Shown: positions 16,583 to 25,274 of the stretch, in pieces | How positions within the stretch are numbered: position 1 is the first letter of the stretch | Layout: each line of letters opens with the position of its first letter | Source: Saccharococcus thermophilus | Lineage (GTDB): Bacteria > Bacillota > Bacilli > Bacillales > Anoxybacillaceae | NCBI RefSeq assembly: GCF_011761475.1 | Contig: NZ_JAASRS010000003.1 | Coordinates: forward strand, 1 to 62,017 | DNA: 62,017 bases | Reading direction: 5' to 3' | Translations under genes and position numbers: made by a program | The notes under the pieces: model-generated | The model's input: only the letters and a program-made list of their open reading frames with translations | Told to the model about the DNA's origin: nothing | The model's database searches: none

Positions 16583-17945
16583 CTGTAGTTGAGCAATTTT
16601 AATTACAATAATTACCATGTAAAAGAGACAAACAGGGTACCCCTTATGCCACGTGGAGCTGTTTTTTCACGGTATCAATGGGAATATTTTGTTTCGCTGC
16701 ACGGTAAATGAACTCCACGAGGCTATGTCCTTTTCTCTTGCGCAGAAGATCGAGCCCATCAGAAAAATCGCTGTTCGACTCGAACATGCTGTACACGTAA
16801 GCAAGCTGCACCAAGATCCAGTAGCGTTTCACCGCCCGACGTCCGCGAACGCGGTATCCATCGAGTTTCAGCTGGTCTTTCGCTTGACGGAAAAAACATT
16901 CGATCGACCAACGCTGGGCATAGTAGCGCAAGATCTCTTCATCGCTTAGATCCCGGTCGGTGCTCAAGACGCAGTGAAGATGTTCCGATGTCATCGGCTG
17001 ATCGGCTTTCCAAGCGAGCAGCACCACGGCATCATCGAGACCTTTGAGAGAGCCTTCGTAGCGATAAACCCGATAACGCTCTTCTCCCACCGTGACGAGG
17101 TGAGTGTCTTTCGGTTCGATGTAGCGGGCAAACTCCCTCACCTGAACCGCAATGCCTTTTGGATAAAGAAGCCGATTGGCCTTGAGCATTGCGATTACGT
17201 GGAATCCCTTTTTCAGACAAGCTTCCACGAGCGTTTGCGATGGATACCAAGAGTCCATCAGCACATAAACAGGACGGTGTACATCCAAAGAAGAAAGCAT
17301 CTCGATCGCGAGTTCCCCCTTGCTTTTCCCAGCCGCCTTGTCGTAGAGGCGGAACGCAAAGGGAAAAGCCTGGGTCATCGTATGAACCATGAGCCAAACG
17401 AGAGAATGTCCCCAGATCGACTTTTTCTCTGTGTGAGAATAGTGCCAATCACACCCTTGAATGGCGTGCGTTGCCTGTGACGAAGGCTTGGTTTTTTGGC
17501 AAATCGTATCATCGATCGAAACAAAAAGGGGTTGACTCTCCTGTTTGGCGATGCGTTCGACACGACGAAGCATCCACTGTTGAAGTTTGCGAAGCAGCGT
17601 CTCTTCATCCCAAGGGCTTTTCGTGAAAAAATGGCTGAGTGTCGTGCGGTGGTTCGGATGAAAGCTCCAATGATGAAGATCGGTCAATGTTCCCGCAAAT
17701 CCTTTGGTGGTCAGCGCATCCACGATATGAACGAGATGCTTCATGACAGGTTTTGAAAAATAAAGGGCCAACCCCAACATCGTGAAAAACTTGTGGATTC
17801 CTTGATGATGTGCTAATCTATTCATGAGACATGAACCTCCTTGTGAATAGTTTTGGTGACACATCTATTCTAATCAAGGAATCGGGTTCATGTCTCTTTT
17901 TTTGTTTGGTTGTAAATTTATGTTAGCGAATTTGCTCATCTACAG
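16583..17945 (-). mobile_element. IS4-family insertion sequence, right arm
   Basis: Third full copy of the 1363-bp element, inverted relative to 13806-15168. Its outer end abuts TTAACTAA at 17946. Confidence 0.9.
16644..17825 (-). CDS. IS4-family DDE transposase
   Basis: Identical in translation to 1159-2340; start ATG at 17825 just after the inverted-repeat arm that overlaps its ribosome binding site. Confidence 0.92.
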   Translation of the reverse strand: MNRLAHHQGIHKFFTMLGLALYFSKPVMKHLVHIVDALTTKGFAGTLTDLHHWSFHPNHRTTLSHFFTKSPWDEETLLRKLQQWMLRRVERIAKQESQPLFVSIDDTICQKTKPSSQATHAIQGCDWHYSHTEKKSIWGHSLVWLMVHTMTQAFPFAFRLYDKAAGKSKGELAIEMLSSLDVHRPVYVLMDSWYPSQTLVEACLKKGFHVIAMLKANRLLYPKGIAVQVREFARYIEPKDTHLVTVGEERYRVYRYEGSLKGLDDAVVLLAWKADQPMTSEHLHCVLSTDRDLSDEEILRYYAQRWSIECFFRQAKDQLKLDGYRVRGRRAVKRYWILVQLAYVYSMFESNSDFSDGLDLLRKRKGHSLVEFIYRAAKQNIPIDTVKKQLHVA

Positions 17946-17953
17946 TTAACTAA
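17946..17953. repeat. 8-bp target duplication TTAACTAA (partner at 58883)
   Basis: It directly follows the outer end of the complete composite. The matching copy precedes the other composite at 58883-58890, so the pair brackets replicon 2. Confidence 0.85.
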
Positions 17954-18265
17954 CTTTATTGATTCGAGTAATTTTTAGGTAAAAATATCTTTCATTAAAA
18001 ATTTATTATATTTATGAAATTTTATTTTTATAAAGAGTTCTTGGTATGTTGCAAGAGGCATTATTCAAAAGGAGTGAATCAGATCGTCTATGCCCTCATT
18101 TTATTTTTGCGGGTGTTGAAGCGTATGCTTTCCATTAAATTTTTCTTGCGTCTAATGTCAAAAAAATAAAATTAACTCCTTTTGCTTATTATCGATTCAT
18201 GCTTGCTGTTTTTTATAAAAAAGATTAGGAGTACTCTTACAAGTTTGAAGAGTACTCCATCTATA
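17954..18265. other. Intergenic region, no gene seen
   Basis: AT-rich DNA between the composite and the IS630-like element. It contains GAGTACTC inverted repeats at about 18227-18256 (GGAGTACTC...GAGTACTCC), which form a terminator-like stem. No coding sequence is supported. Confidence 0.4.
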
Positions 18266-18295
18266 TACATGCAACATGAAGAGTTAACTTCTCAG

Positions 18296-18823
18296 TCATC
18301 CTGCACACCCTAAGCGCTGCAGCACTTCCTCCGGACGTTCGTGGATGTAGTTGACAAACCGAGTAATGGCTTGAATGATATCGTTGCGATCCTTGTGAAA
18401 TACATTGGCAATCACCGTATCTTTCAGCCATTTCCATAAGCGTTCGATCGGGTTCAGCTGTGGCGAATAGGGAGGAAGGCAAATAAAGTGAAAACACTGC
18501 CCTTCTTCCCGCAAAAACTCCTTGACCATTTTGGCATGGTGAATGCGGGCGTTATCCAACACCAAGACCATGAGACGGTCCGGATAGCGCTCTTTGAGCA
18601 TTCTCAAGAAATCCAAGAACGTCGCGGCATTGGCAGCGGTCGTTTGATGAAGCACCGTTTCGCCATCGTGGATGTTGACCGCGCCAAACAGCGATACGTG
18701 GGCATGATGGCCGAACGTCGGCACTTGTTTTTGGCGGCCGACTGCCGACCATGTGGACCGCAAGACATGGTAAGAGCGGATATGTGTTTCATCAAGGTAC
18801 AACAAGACCGAATCAGGATCCAT
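18296..18823 (-). CDS. IS630 transposase, C-terminal DDE part (orfB)
   Basis: The 175-residue frame carries the DDE domain: LDETHI gives the first Asp, VLDNARIHH the second, and NPIERLWKWLK the Glu. It lacks the DNA-binding domain, which is in the upstream frame. The frames meet at an A8 run (about 18828-18835), a typical slippery site, so the active transposase is probably made by frameshifting. Homologous full-length IS630 transposases have about 340-350 residues, matching the sum. Confidence 0.88.
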   Translation of the reverse strand: MDPDSVLLYLDETHIRSYHVLRSTWSAVGRQKQVPTFGHHAHVSLFGAVNIHDGETVLHQTTAANAATFLDFLRMLKERYPDRLMVLVLDNARIHHAKMVKEFLREEGQCFHFICLPPYSPQLNPIERLWKWLKDTVIANVFHKDRNDIIQAITRFVNYIHERPEEVLQRLGCAG

Positions 18824-19353
18824 TAAGTTTTTTTTATGAAGTCGATCTGTTTCTCAAAATTCTTTTGTCGATCCGGATCGCCTTTGGCCAATGTGTAGGT
18901 CGGCCGTGTCCACGACAGCCCTTTGCGGTGCAGGAGTTTTCGCAACGCTTCGCGGGAAATGCAAACACCGAAGTGCTTTTCGACATAGGATTGCAGGAGT
19001 TTGGTGTTCCACGCCGAAGCGACGTCCCAGCCCAGTTCTACGGGAGTGGTGGTCAACACAAGCTGTTTGATCTCTTCCTGCTGTTCTTCGGTGAGAAACG
19101 GCTCCCGCCCGGGGGCGAAATCCCGATGAAGCAAGAGCTCCAGACCGCCTTCGTTGAACAGCGACACATAATGGGAAACGGTTTGTCGGCACACGTTGAC
19201 CATGGAGGCCACCTCTTTGCCCAAATAGCCTTCCATGACCAGGCGAACCGCCATCACCCGTTGGCGAAGAAGGGTGTTTTTGATTTTCCGTTCCTGTTTG
19301 CGAAGTGTCCGAGGTGTCCATCCGTGATCGTTGGTGATTTTGAGACGTTTCAT
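18823..19353 (-). CDS. IS630 transposase, N-terminal HTH part (orfA)
   Basis: The 176-residue frame contains tandem helix-turn-helix segments (GYLGKEVASMVNVCRQTVSHYV, about 42-63, and a second winged-helix region about 115-160). It ends DFIKKT at the A-run. These bind the terminal repeats. It overlaps orfB by one base in a different frame. Confidence 0.85.
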   Translation of the reverse strand: MKRLKITNDHGWTPRTLRKQERKIKNTLLRQRVMAVRLVMEGYLGKEVASMVNVCRQTVSHYVSLFNEGGLELLLHRDFAPGREPFLTEEQQEEIKQLVLTTTPVELGWDVASAWNTKLLQSYVEKHFGVCISREALRKLLHRKGLSWTRPTYTLAKGDPDRQKNFEKQIDFIKKT

Positions 19354-19454
19354 GCAGAATTCCGCTCCTTTTCCATGCTTTTCCTTAGGAGCAGTATAAC
19401 CGGAGTGGGAACCACTTATACGAAGGTTAACTTTTCAATGAGCATATATATATA

Positions 19455-19466
19455 TATAGAATTATA
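19455..19466. repeat. 12-bp direct repeat TATAGAATTATA, left of IS982
   Basis: The same 12 bases occur at 20466-20477 on the other side of the IS982 element. This is longer than the 3-9 bp usual for the family, so part of the match may be chance in AT-rich DNA. Confidence 0.75.
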
Positions 19467-20465
19467 CCCGTGGTGCTAGTTGAGTTTTAACACTCAACTA
19501 GCCCAAGAACAACAAGGGAGTAAGCCAGTAAAATACCATCCAGCGCCGTTTCAAATCCAGAAACCGAGTTCGCTCGAATCTCGGTGATCCGATACGAATC
19601 GACTAAAATCGAAAACACGGTTTCCACCACTTTACGTTTTCGCTTCATCCACTGTTTCCATGCGTCCGATTGGCGAATTCGCTGATTTTTTCGAACGGGC
19701 GTCCAAAAAGCGACCCGGTGCTCTTCGTACAGCTTCTTTTGCAGCTTTTGGCTGATATACCCTTTGTCACCGAGGTTATACGGATGTGGAATTTGCGTCA
19801 TGACGGTTTCAGCGGCCACCCGGTCGTGACAAGACGCTTCGGTGACAACATATCCCATCGGAAGCCCTTGGTCGGTGACCTGCAGGTGAAGTTTCAACCC
19901 ATAGAAAGTGATCCTTTTGGAAGCACAATAGCCAATATCGGCAATTCCACGGAATCGTTTGACGCGATGCATTCGAGCTGAATGACACAGCTCGATCGGC
20001 AAGCTGTCCACGACCGCATACGCATGGTGTTGCCCGCGCTTGGCCAACTGGTGTCGAATCCACTTGATCGCAAAGCTAAGCGCTCGGCAGCGACGGTTGT
20101 ACCGAGAACGCTCAGGGAACAAGGCCTTGGGAAACAAATTCCCAATCACAAACCGGTGCCAAGCCCGTTCGGAAGTGAAGCCCAACAACTTTCCAAGGAC
20201 ATGGATGGTGATGATGACTTCGTCTTTCTGTTTCAACAAATGACGATTTCGACGTTGAAGATGAATCTGGATACTCGATAGTTGAGCCGATACAAAAAGC
20301 AAAATCGATGCATATTGTTTTTGAAGTTTGACACGATCTGTTGTAAAATGAAAGTGCTCTTGCATGGGAACTTCTCCTTTTGATGTTTGGTTGCACTTTC
20401 ATTTTAAGGAGATCCTCATGCAAGGGCTATTTTTATGCTTGTCTGATTTTATCTAGCACCACGGG
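19467..20465 (-). mobile_element. IS982-family insertion sequence
   Basis: A 999-bp element bounded by CCCGTGGTGCTAG and CTAGCACCACGGG, perfect 13-bp inverted repeats. It contains one transposase gene and is flanked by the direct repeat TATAGAATTATA. It inserted a few bases from the end of the IS630 copy. Confidence 0.9.
19487..20365 (-). CDS. IS982-family transposase
   Basis: At 292 residues it is full length for the family. The DDE residues are seen in VVDSLPIELC (Asp, about 118), LGDKGYI (Asp, about 198) and VVETVFSIL (Glu, about 246). The N-terminal third is a helical DNA-binding region. The start ATG is followed by QEHFHF; GGAGAAG lies upstream. Nothing suggests inactivation. Confidence 0.9.
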   Translation of the reverse strand: MQEHFHFTTDRVKLQKQYASILLFVSAQLSSIQIHLQRRNRHLLKQKDEVIITIHVLGKLLGFTSERAWHRFVIGNLFPKALFPERSRYNRRCRALSFAIKWIRHQLAKRGQHHAYAVVDSLPIELCHSARMHRVKRFRGIADIGYCASKRITFYGLKLHLQVTDQGLPMGYVVTEASCHDRVAAETVMTQIPHPYNLGDKGYISQKLQKKLYEEHRVAFWTPVRKNQRIRQSDAWKQWMKRKRKVVETVFSILVDSYRITEIRANSVSGFETALDGILLAYSLVVLGLVEC

Positions 20466-20477
20466 TATAGAATTATA
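20466..20477. repeat. 12-bp direct repeat TATAGAATTATA, right of IS982
   Basis: Partner of 19455-19466. Confidence 0.75.
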
Positions 20478-20615
20478 AATGGTAATGCAAATGGAGAATA
20501 TGTATTCAGCACTCGAGGGTTTACAGACGGATCAAATGGTAAAGCAGAATTAAGATTTGAATTTGATGGATCATTACAACCATATGACGATGTTGTAATT
20601 GAATTTTACGACTAG
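20478..20615 (+). pseudogene. C-terminal remnant of an unidentified gene
   Basis: The frame is open from the IS982 duplication to a TAG at 20613, giving 45 codons ending QPYDDVVIEFYD. The composition (Gly, Asn, Phe, Asp; beta-rich) suggests the end of a secreted or phage-type protein. The 5' part is gone, apparently lost when the IS630 and IS982 elements arrived. A terminator follows, as for a normal gene end. Confidence 0.6.
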
Positions 20616-20638
20616 TTGAGGAACTTAAAAAAGTTCGA

Positions 20639-20676
20639 GGGAATCCTTTAATCTATGGGGATTTCCCTTATTTTTA
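20639..20676 (+). terminator. Intrinsic terminator after remnant gene
   Basis: GGGAATCC/GGATTTCCC hairpin followed by TTATTTTT; it overlaps the 3' end of the opposing gene. Confidence 0.75.
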
Positions 20677-21060
20677 AAACTCTGTTGCTTCGACCCTAAC
20701 TGATAGATTTAGATCAGCTAAGTTACTATTCTTTAATATCTTATTCACAATGTTTTTTATTTCTTTTTCTGTTTCATAATAATTTTCATCATTTTCTTTC
20801 TGTGAAATTTTAATTAAAACAGCTAAATCATCATCCCTATTAAATTCGAGGCTTGCCCCTTCGGCAATTTTATAGCCTTTTGATTTTAATTGATTATCAA
20901 TCTGATTAAGAACAGCTGGGTTTTCCTTAACTTTTTCCATCGCTAATCTTACTCTTTCTTGCAACTCCTGTTCAGTTTCATGATTAAAATTCAAAATGAC
21001 TATCGCACCGATAATAAGAGGAATGGCAATTAAGAGGACAATAATTGATTTTCTTTTCAA
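20674..21060 (-). CDS. Membrane-anchored hypothetical protein (128 aa)
   Basis: The ATG at 21060 follows GGGGTGATG. The product begins with MKRKS and a hydrophobic stretch (about 5-24), a signal anchor or uncleaved signal, followed by a charged, mixed alpha/beta domain of about 100 residues on the outside. No lipobox is visible. The family is not recognised; small exported proteins of this form are common in Bacillaceae. It stands alone. Confidence 0.6.
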   Translation of the reverse strand: MKRKSIIVLLIAIPLIIGAIVILNFNHETEQELQERVRLAMEKVKENPAVLNQIDNQLKSKGYKIAEGASLEFNRDDDLAVLIKISQKENDENYYETEKEIKNIVNKILKNSNLADLNLSVRVEATEF

Positions 21061-21492
21061 TCACATCACCCCTATATACTTGTTCTTGATAATAAACTAT
21101 GCTCTCTTAAGATAAAAATTCATTAAATTCAACATGGAGTTTTTTCTTAAACAATATATGAATACTCTATACAAATCTAGTTAACATAATTTCAATGATA
21201 GGAAGTCACCAAAACCGCCCATCCCTTGCCCCACAAGGAATCGGCGGTTTTTCGTTTGGACTCGTTTATGCAGGATTTTATACATCGTTGATGGATCAAG
21301 GGTTTTCCCCCTTTCTGAAACGCTGAATCTTGCATAAAAAAGGGGGATTTTATGCAGTCCTCTTGGACCTTTTTATCCTTATGAAACAGGTAAGTCACTC
21401 CTGTCCGTCGAATGCTTCTAAAACGGATAAATGAACGCTCTACATCCCGTCTCATCCCACTCAAAACGGTTGTCCATGAGGAGGTTGAATAA
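21061..21492. other. Intergenic region before paralogue 2
   Basis: No convincing gene in 430 bp; a 90-codon minus frame has no ribosome binding site. Repeated fragments related to TGCAGGATTTTAT / GATTTTATGCAG around 21270 and 21348, and GGGGGATTTT with its complement, suggest protein-binding sites upstream of the HTH/coiled-coil gene. Confidence 0.35.
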
Positions 21493-22065
21493 ATGGAATC
21501 GCAAGAACGAGCTTACAGTACAAAAGAAGTGAGCCATACCTTAGGGATTGGTGATAGCACCTTACGAAAATGGTGCCTAGCTTTGGAAAAGAACGGTTAT
21601 ACCTTCATCAAAAATGAGCGAGAACAGCGACTATTTATTGAAAGCGATCTCGTCTGTCTTAGACACTTCCAAACCCTTGTTCAACAGCACAACATGCAGT
21701 TAGAGAACGCCGCAATCGTTGTCGTTGACCGGTTTGGGAAAGGGGCGTTCGAAGACGGAACGGGTCACGTTCCAGCTGAACAACCAAACGAAAATCGTTC
21801 GTTTCCCCATTCAGATGATCTCATTTCAAAATTATTGAAGCACATCAAGCAACAAGAAGCCTTTAACCAAGAGTTACTGAAGCGACTCGATCAGCAACAA
21901 CAGTATATTGAAGAGCGATTGAACAAACGTGATGAAACCTTAATTCAGTCATTACGAGAAGTTCAGGAAACGAAGAAAATGATTGCGGCAACTGAAGAAA
22001 AAAGAAAAGAGGATCCAACAAGAAAAACAGAAGGATCAATGAAAGGTCCTTCTGGGGAATTTTAA
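21493..22065 (+). CDS. MerR-type HTH / coiled-coil protein, paralogue 2
   Basis: The ATG follows GAGGAGG. The 190-residue protein has an N-terminal MerR-like helix-turn-helix (STKEVSHTLGIGDSTLRKWC, about 9-28), a variable linker and a helical region (about 115-165) with LLKRLDQQQQYIEERLNKRD. That region is closely similar to LMMRLDQQQKYIEENLKKRD of paralogue 3 at 56032. The C-terminus lacks the FWARLFGK-type amphipathic end of paralogue 3 and runs EGSMKGPSGEF, so it may be altered by the neighbouring ISL3 remnant. Role as for the other paralogues: plasmid-borne DNA-binding coiled-coil protein, possibly in partition. Confidence 0.75.
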   Translation: MESQERAYSTKEVSHTLGIGDSTLRKWCLALEKNGYTFIKNEREQRLFIESDLVCLRHFQTLVQQHNMQLENAAIVVVDRFGKGAFEDGTGHVPAEQPNENRSFPHSDDLISKLLKHIKQQEAFNQELLKRLDQQQQYIEERLNKRDETLIQSLREVQETKKMIAATEEKRKEDPTRKTEGSMKGPSGEF

Positions 22066-22316
22066 ACCGGCGATTTTTGGGAAAAAATAATCGGCCTTGA
22101 CACATGCAGAAAAACTTGTAACGATAAAATAGTTATATCCTGAATCACACGCCAGTATCGACTGTGAACACGGGAAGAAGGCATGTTACATGATGGACAA
22201 AAATTAGATTTTTGTTGAGATTGGATATACAACTTTACGCACGAATGATCAACAGAATAAAACAGCAACTTCCAATCCTTATAGAATGTTTGCAGCTCCA
22301 AAATAAAACCTCCCAT
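22062..22316 (-). pseudogene. N-terminal remnant of ISL3-family transposase
   Basis: The frame encodes an N-terminal segment with CPSC, then SSRVHSRYWRVIQDITI, the zinc-binding and following motif of ISL3-family transposases. Only about 84 of some 400 codons remain; it overlaps the end of the gene at 21493 and has no catalytic domain. Confidence 0.72.
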
Positions 22317-22605
22317 AGTAATAGTTTATTACTATAATGACCACGAGAGGCGTTCACCAAAATTGCGGGAGAACCATTTTATCACCGTTGATGACAGCTA
22401 TAACACGAAAAGTAAAATGATTACTTACGAATGAGACCGTCTAATATCAAATAAAACATCAGTAAATGATATATTACAGACTATCACTAACATTTTATAG
22501 TATGATACGTAATAAATTGAAGTAGAACCCCAATAATGAGCATTTACGCTCTTATTAGGGTTCTTTTATTTTCAAAGTAAAAAAGTGGAGCAAGTTAAAA
22601 AGGTA
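22317..22605. other. Intergenic region, IS boundary DNA
   Basis: No gene. It holds a terminator-like hairpin (AACCCCAATAATGAGC/GCTCTTATTAGGGTT with a T-rich tail, 22526-22570). Confidence 0.45.
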
Positions 22606-24035
22606 CCGTCAAGAATTTTGTGTAATATAATGGGGGTAGGGTTTCTCTGAAATGGATTTGGAATGAATAGGGAACTAGTTTCCTCCACACAGGAGACTGA
22701 ATATTCAGTCTCCTGTGTGGAAAGGGAGAATCCCCCTATTTTGTTTATTTACAGTATTTGGTTAATGATAACGTTCTTCAAACATTCGCTCGAGGGCTTC
22801 CTGTGCTTCGGCAAATCCTCGCAACTTTCGCCCTGCCCATTTCTCATTAAAATCTTGAATGGTCAAATATACGATTTTTTCAGCGGCTTCTAAACTATTC
22901 AAACTGTTCATCGGCTTTAGACGTTTCCGAATCTCCTTGATCGTTCGTTCAATGGCATTCGTCGTGTAAATCACACTTCGAATACTGCTTGGATAATCCA
23001 TAAATGTAAGGAGGACATCCAACTCATTGGCCCAAGATTGAACTTCTCTCGGATACTTGCTTGACCATTTCGACTCAAACTGTTGAAACATCTGTAACGC
23101 CATCTCCTTATTCGGCGCGCGATAAATCAGCCTGAGATCCTCGGCCACTTCAAATTGGTCTTTTTTCCGAACACGATGGAGCGTGTTACGGACTTTGTGA
23201 ACGACACAACGCTGCACATCGGCTTTCGGATAAACCGCCTTAAAGGCTTCCTCCAACCCTGGTAGTCCATCGAATATGCCCAGAAGCACTTCCTTGGCGC
23301 CTCTTTGGTAGAGGTGTTGAAGAATTTCCTGCCATACATAGGCGCTTTCTTGTCCTCCCACAAAGAAATCAAGAATTTCGCGATATCCTTCTTCGTTCAC
23401 CCCTAACACCACATAAATGACTTCTTTCTCCACGGTTTCGCGACGAAGTTTTACGTATAAACCATCCAAATATAAGACGGAATAACGCTTGTGCAGTGGA
23501 CGAGTGTGCCATTTCTCGATGTCTTCCTTCACGACATCGGTAATACGGCTGATCGTCGCAGGAGAATAGGTGCTTCCTAGAATTCGTTCGATAAACTTGC
23601 CAATTTCCCGTGTACTCATGCCACTTTGGTACATCCTAATGATTGCTTCCTCCAGCCAGCCGGTGTGCCGTTGGTAAGGGGCAAACAACTGTGTTTGAAA
23701 TTCTCCGTTTCGGTCTCTAGGGACCAAAAGACCTTCAATCCGGCCATATTGCGTATCTAGATTTCGTTGATAGTAGCCGTTTCTCATATTTGATGTTCCG
23801 GCCTGTTCTATTTCGAGGAAATTCTTGATTTCTTCCCGCATGATCAGTTCTAATTTTTCCTTTACAAACTGACGAATGACACTTTCCAGTTGATTTGCCC
23901 AGTCGACATTCGGTATACTTTTAGACATAGGTAGGGTTCTCCTTTCTCTGGAATGTTTGGGTTCAATCAGAGAATACCCTACCTTTTTTATTTTGATCTA
24001 GTAAAATGCTTTACACAAAATTTTATACATCATCA
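22606..24035 (-). mobile_element. IS256-family insertion sequence, copy 1
   Basis: The right terminal repeat, read inward, is GATGATGTATAAAATTTTG; a diverged counterpart (AAGAATTTTGTGTAA) is at about 22611. The transposase is intact. A 36-bp perfect palindrome with half-site CCACACAGGAGACTGAAT lies at 22685-22720 between the left end and the gene and probably ends transcription. Ends are approximate. Confidence 0.78.
22762..23928 (-). CDS. IS256-family transposase (copy 1)
   Basis: The 388-residue protein is full length for the family. Catalytic region: YLDGLYVKLR (first Asp, about 155), FDGLPGLEEAF (second Asp, about 220) and TTNAIERTIKEIRKR (Glu, about 327). The N-terminal MRNGYYQRNLDTQYGRIEGL is the usual family stretch. 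It is about 97% identical to the copy at 30986. ATG 23928 follows GGAGAACCC. It mediates copy-out transposition of the IS. Confidence 0.93.
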   Translation of the reverse strand: MSKSIPNVDWANQLESVIRQFVKEKLELIMREEIKNFLEIEQAGTSNMRNGYYQRNLDTQYGRIEGLLVPRDRNGEFQTQLFAPYQRHTGWLEEAIIRMYQSGMSTREIGKFIERILGSTYSPATISRITDVVKEDIEKWHTRPLHKRYSVLYLDGLYVKLRRETVEKEVIYVVLGVNEEGYREILDFFVGGQESAYVWQEILQHLYQRGAKEVLLGIFDGLPGLEEAFKAVYPKADVQRCVVHKVRNTLHRVRKKDQFEVAEDLRLIYRAPNKEMALQMFQQFESKWSSKYPREVQSWANELDVLLTFMDYPSSIRSVIYTTNAIERTIKEIRKRLKPMNSLNSLEAAEKIVYLTIQDFNEKWAGRKLRGFAEAQEALERMFEERYH

Positions 24036-24350
24036 TTAAAAAAGCAAATGTACAAAGACTAACTAATTGAATAACATTATATATCCTTTTTTGTTGAAAT
24101 TTGCGGTTATTTTTGTAATTAAATGTAAAGGATTTCCATTGACTTTAACGAAATGGTATTATTGTAAACTATTAAGTTAAAGGAGAATTCTGTTAATAAA
24201 TGATATTTTTTATTATTTAACTAGACATATAATACACATTATATGTCTAACAATTGATTCTTTTTTATGATATACTCGTCATATAATGTTATTTTTTCAA
24301 TCGATTTTTTGCTCTTCGAACCCTTTTAAACTCGTCGTATAAGTGAAAGG
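24036..24350. other. Regulatory region upstream of integrase
   Basis: AT-rich, no gene. A perfect inverted repeat AGACATATAAT/ATTATATGTCT lies at 24223-24248. ACTCGTCATATAA (about 24275) and ACTCGTCGTATAA (about 24331) are near-identical direct repeats. These could be operator or recombinase-binding sites for the adjacent gene. Confidence 0.5.
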
Positions 24351-25274
24351 ATGGAAAAGATGCTGCACGAATATGAAACATATTTGCAAGAGAAGGGATT
24401 TTCTCCTAACACCGTGATCTCCTATCTCAATGACGTGAATCAGTTTTTGAAAGACTTGCATCTTCGTCCAGGCGATTACGTCACGTCGGCCGACATTCGC
24501 AAATGGATTCAGCAAATGTTGAATCCGGCCGAAGGGAAACCGTTGGCCATCTCCACCATCAATCGCCGGCTCAATTCGTTGCGAAGCTTTTATTCGTGGG
24601 CGGTCGAACATCATAAGCTCGAACAGAACCCAATGAAAGACATCCAGGATTTAAAATCGGCCGATGAAGAGAACGAAAAGATTATGTGGCTCACGGAAGA
24701 AGAATTCGAGGACTTATTGCATCGGATGCGGAAAAAACCGGTGCAAAGCCGGGGAGTCGATCCTGAAGAGAAATATCGCCGGGACCGTGCAGTGGTGTAC
24801 CTGCTTACCTATGCAGGATTGCGAGTAGAGGAGTTATCCAATTTAAAATTAACGGACTTAGATTTAGAGATGAAGCGAATTCGGATCGTGGGAAAGGGGA
24901 TGAAGGTTCGGACGGTACCGATCTCGAATATCTTACTGGCAGAACTTGAGGATTGGCTTAAGTTTCGCGCGGAAATGGCGAAAAAGAAACCGCATGTGGC
25001 CGAATCGCCATACGTTTTTTACAGCCAGCGTTCTCCGAAGTTTTCGGTAAGGGGCATTCAGCGGATGGTCGAGGGCTACAGCCTGCCGGGCAAGAAGCTG
25101 ACACCGCACATGTTTCGTCATACGTTTTGTAAATGGATGTTAAAAGCGACGAACAACGATATTGAGAAAGTGCGGAGACTTGCGGGTCACAGTAATATCG
25201 CCACGACGTCCCGATACTTAAAAGACAGCTATAGTGATTTGGCGGATGCCGTGGAGGCGTTGCCGAAGTTTTAA
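24351..25274 (+). CDS. XerC/D-type tyrosine recombinase
   Basis: The 307-residue protein has an N-terminal SAM-like core-binding domain (about 1-95) and a complete catalytic domain. Arg is in AGLRVEEL (about 161), Lys in GKGMKVR, HMFRHTF is the His-x-x-Arg box (about 259-262), GHSNIATTSRY holds the last His and the nucleophilic Tyr (about 291). This is the size and layout of XerC/XerD and plasmid integrases. It may resolve multimers or integrate a mobile segment. A degraded second copy of the same gene lies at 37141-37519, so this family has been duplicated on the replicon. The ATG follows GTGAAAGG. Confidence 0.92.
   Translation: MEKMLHEYETYLQEKGFSPNTVISYLNDVNQFLKDLHLRPGDYVTSADIRKWIQQMLNPAEGKPLAISTINRRLNSLRSFYSWAVEHHKLEQNPMKDIQDLKSADEENEKIMWLTEEEFEDLLHRMRKKPVQSRGVDPEEKYRRDRAVVYLLTYAGLRVEELSNLKLTDLDLEMKRIRIVGKGMKVRTVPISNILLAELEDWLKFRAEMAKKKPHVAESPYVFYSQRSPKFSVRGIQRMVEGYSLPGKKLTPHMFRHTFCKWMLKATNNDIEKVRRLAGHSNIATTSRYLKDSYSDLADAVEALPKF

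Larger units (their letters stand above)
13806..17945. mobile_element. Composite transposon-like element carrying adh (complete copy)
   Basis: The unit is 4140 bp: an IS4-family copy (plus), an alcohol dehydrogenase gene (minus) and a second IS copy (minus). The two IS copies are inverted and have the same length. The other composite, split by the window ends, has exactly the same length. Individual IS copies lack their own duplications while the whole units do have 8-bp ones, so the composite probably transposed as a block. Confidence 0.88.
18266..19446 (-). mobile_element. IS630-family insertion sequence
   Basis: Two overlapping transposase frames lie between imperfect inverted repeats of about 20 bp. 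The left end reads ATGCAACATGAAGAGTTAAC and the complement of the right end reads ATGCTCATTGAAAAGTTAAC. The flanks are TA-rich, as expected for the TA target of this family; the exact ends are approximate. Confidence 0.78.

Noticed and set aside
21192-21464. 90-codon minus-strand frame before paralogue 2
   Set aside because: No ribosome binding site and no family resemblance; the stretch holds repeats more consistent with regulatory DNA.
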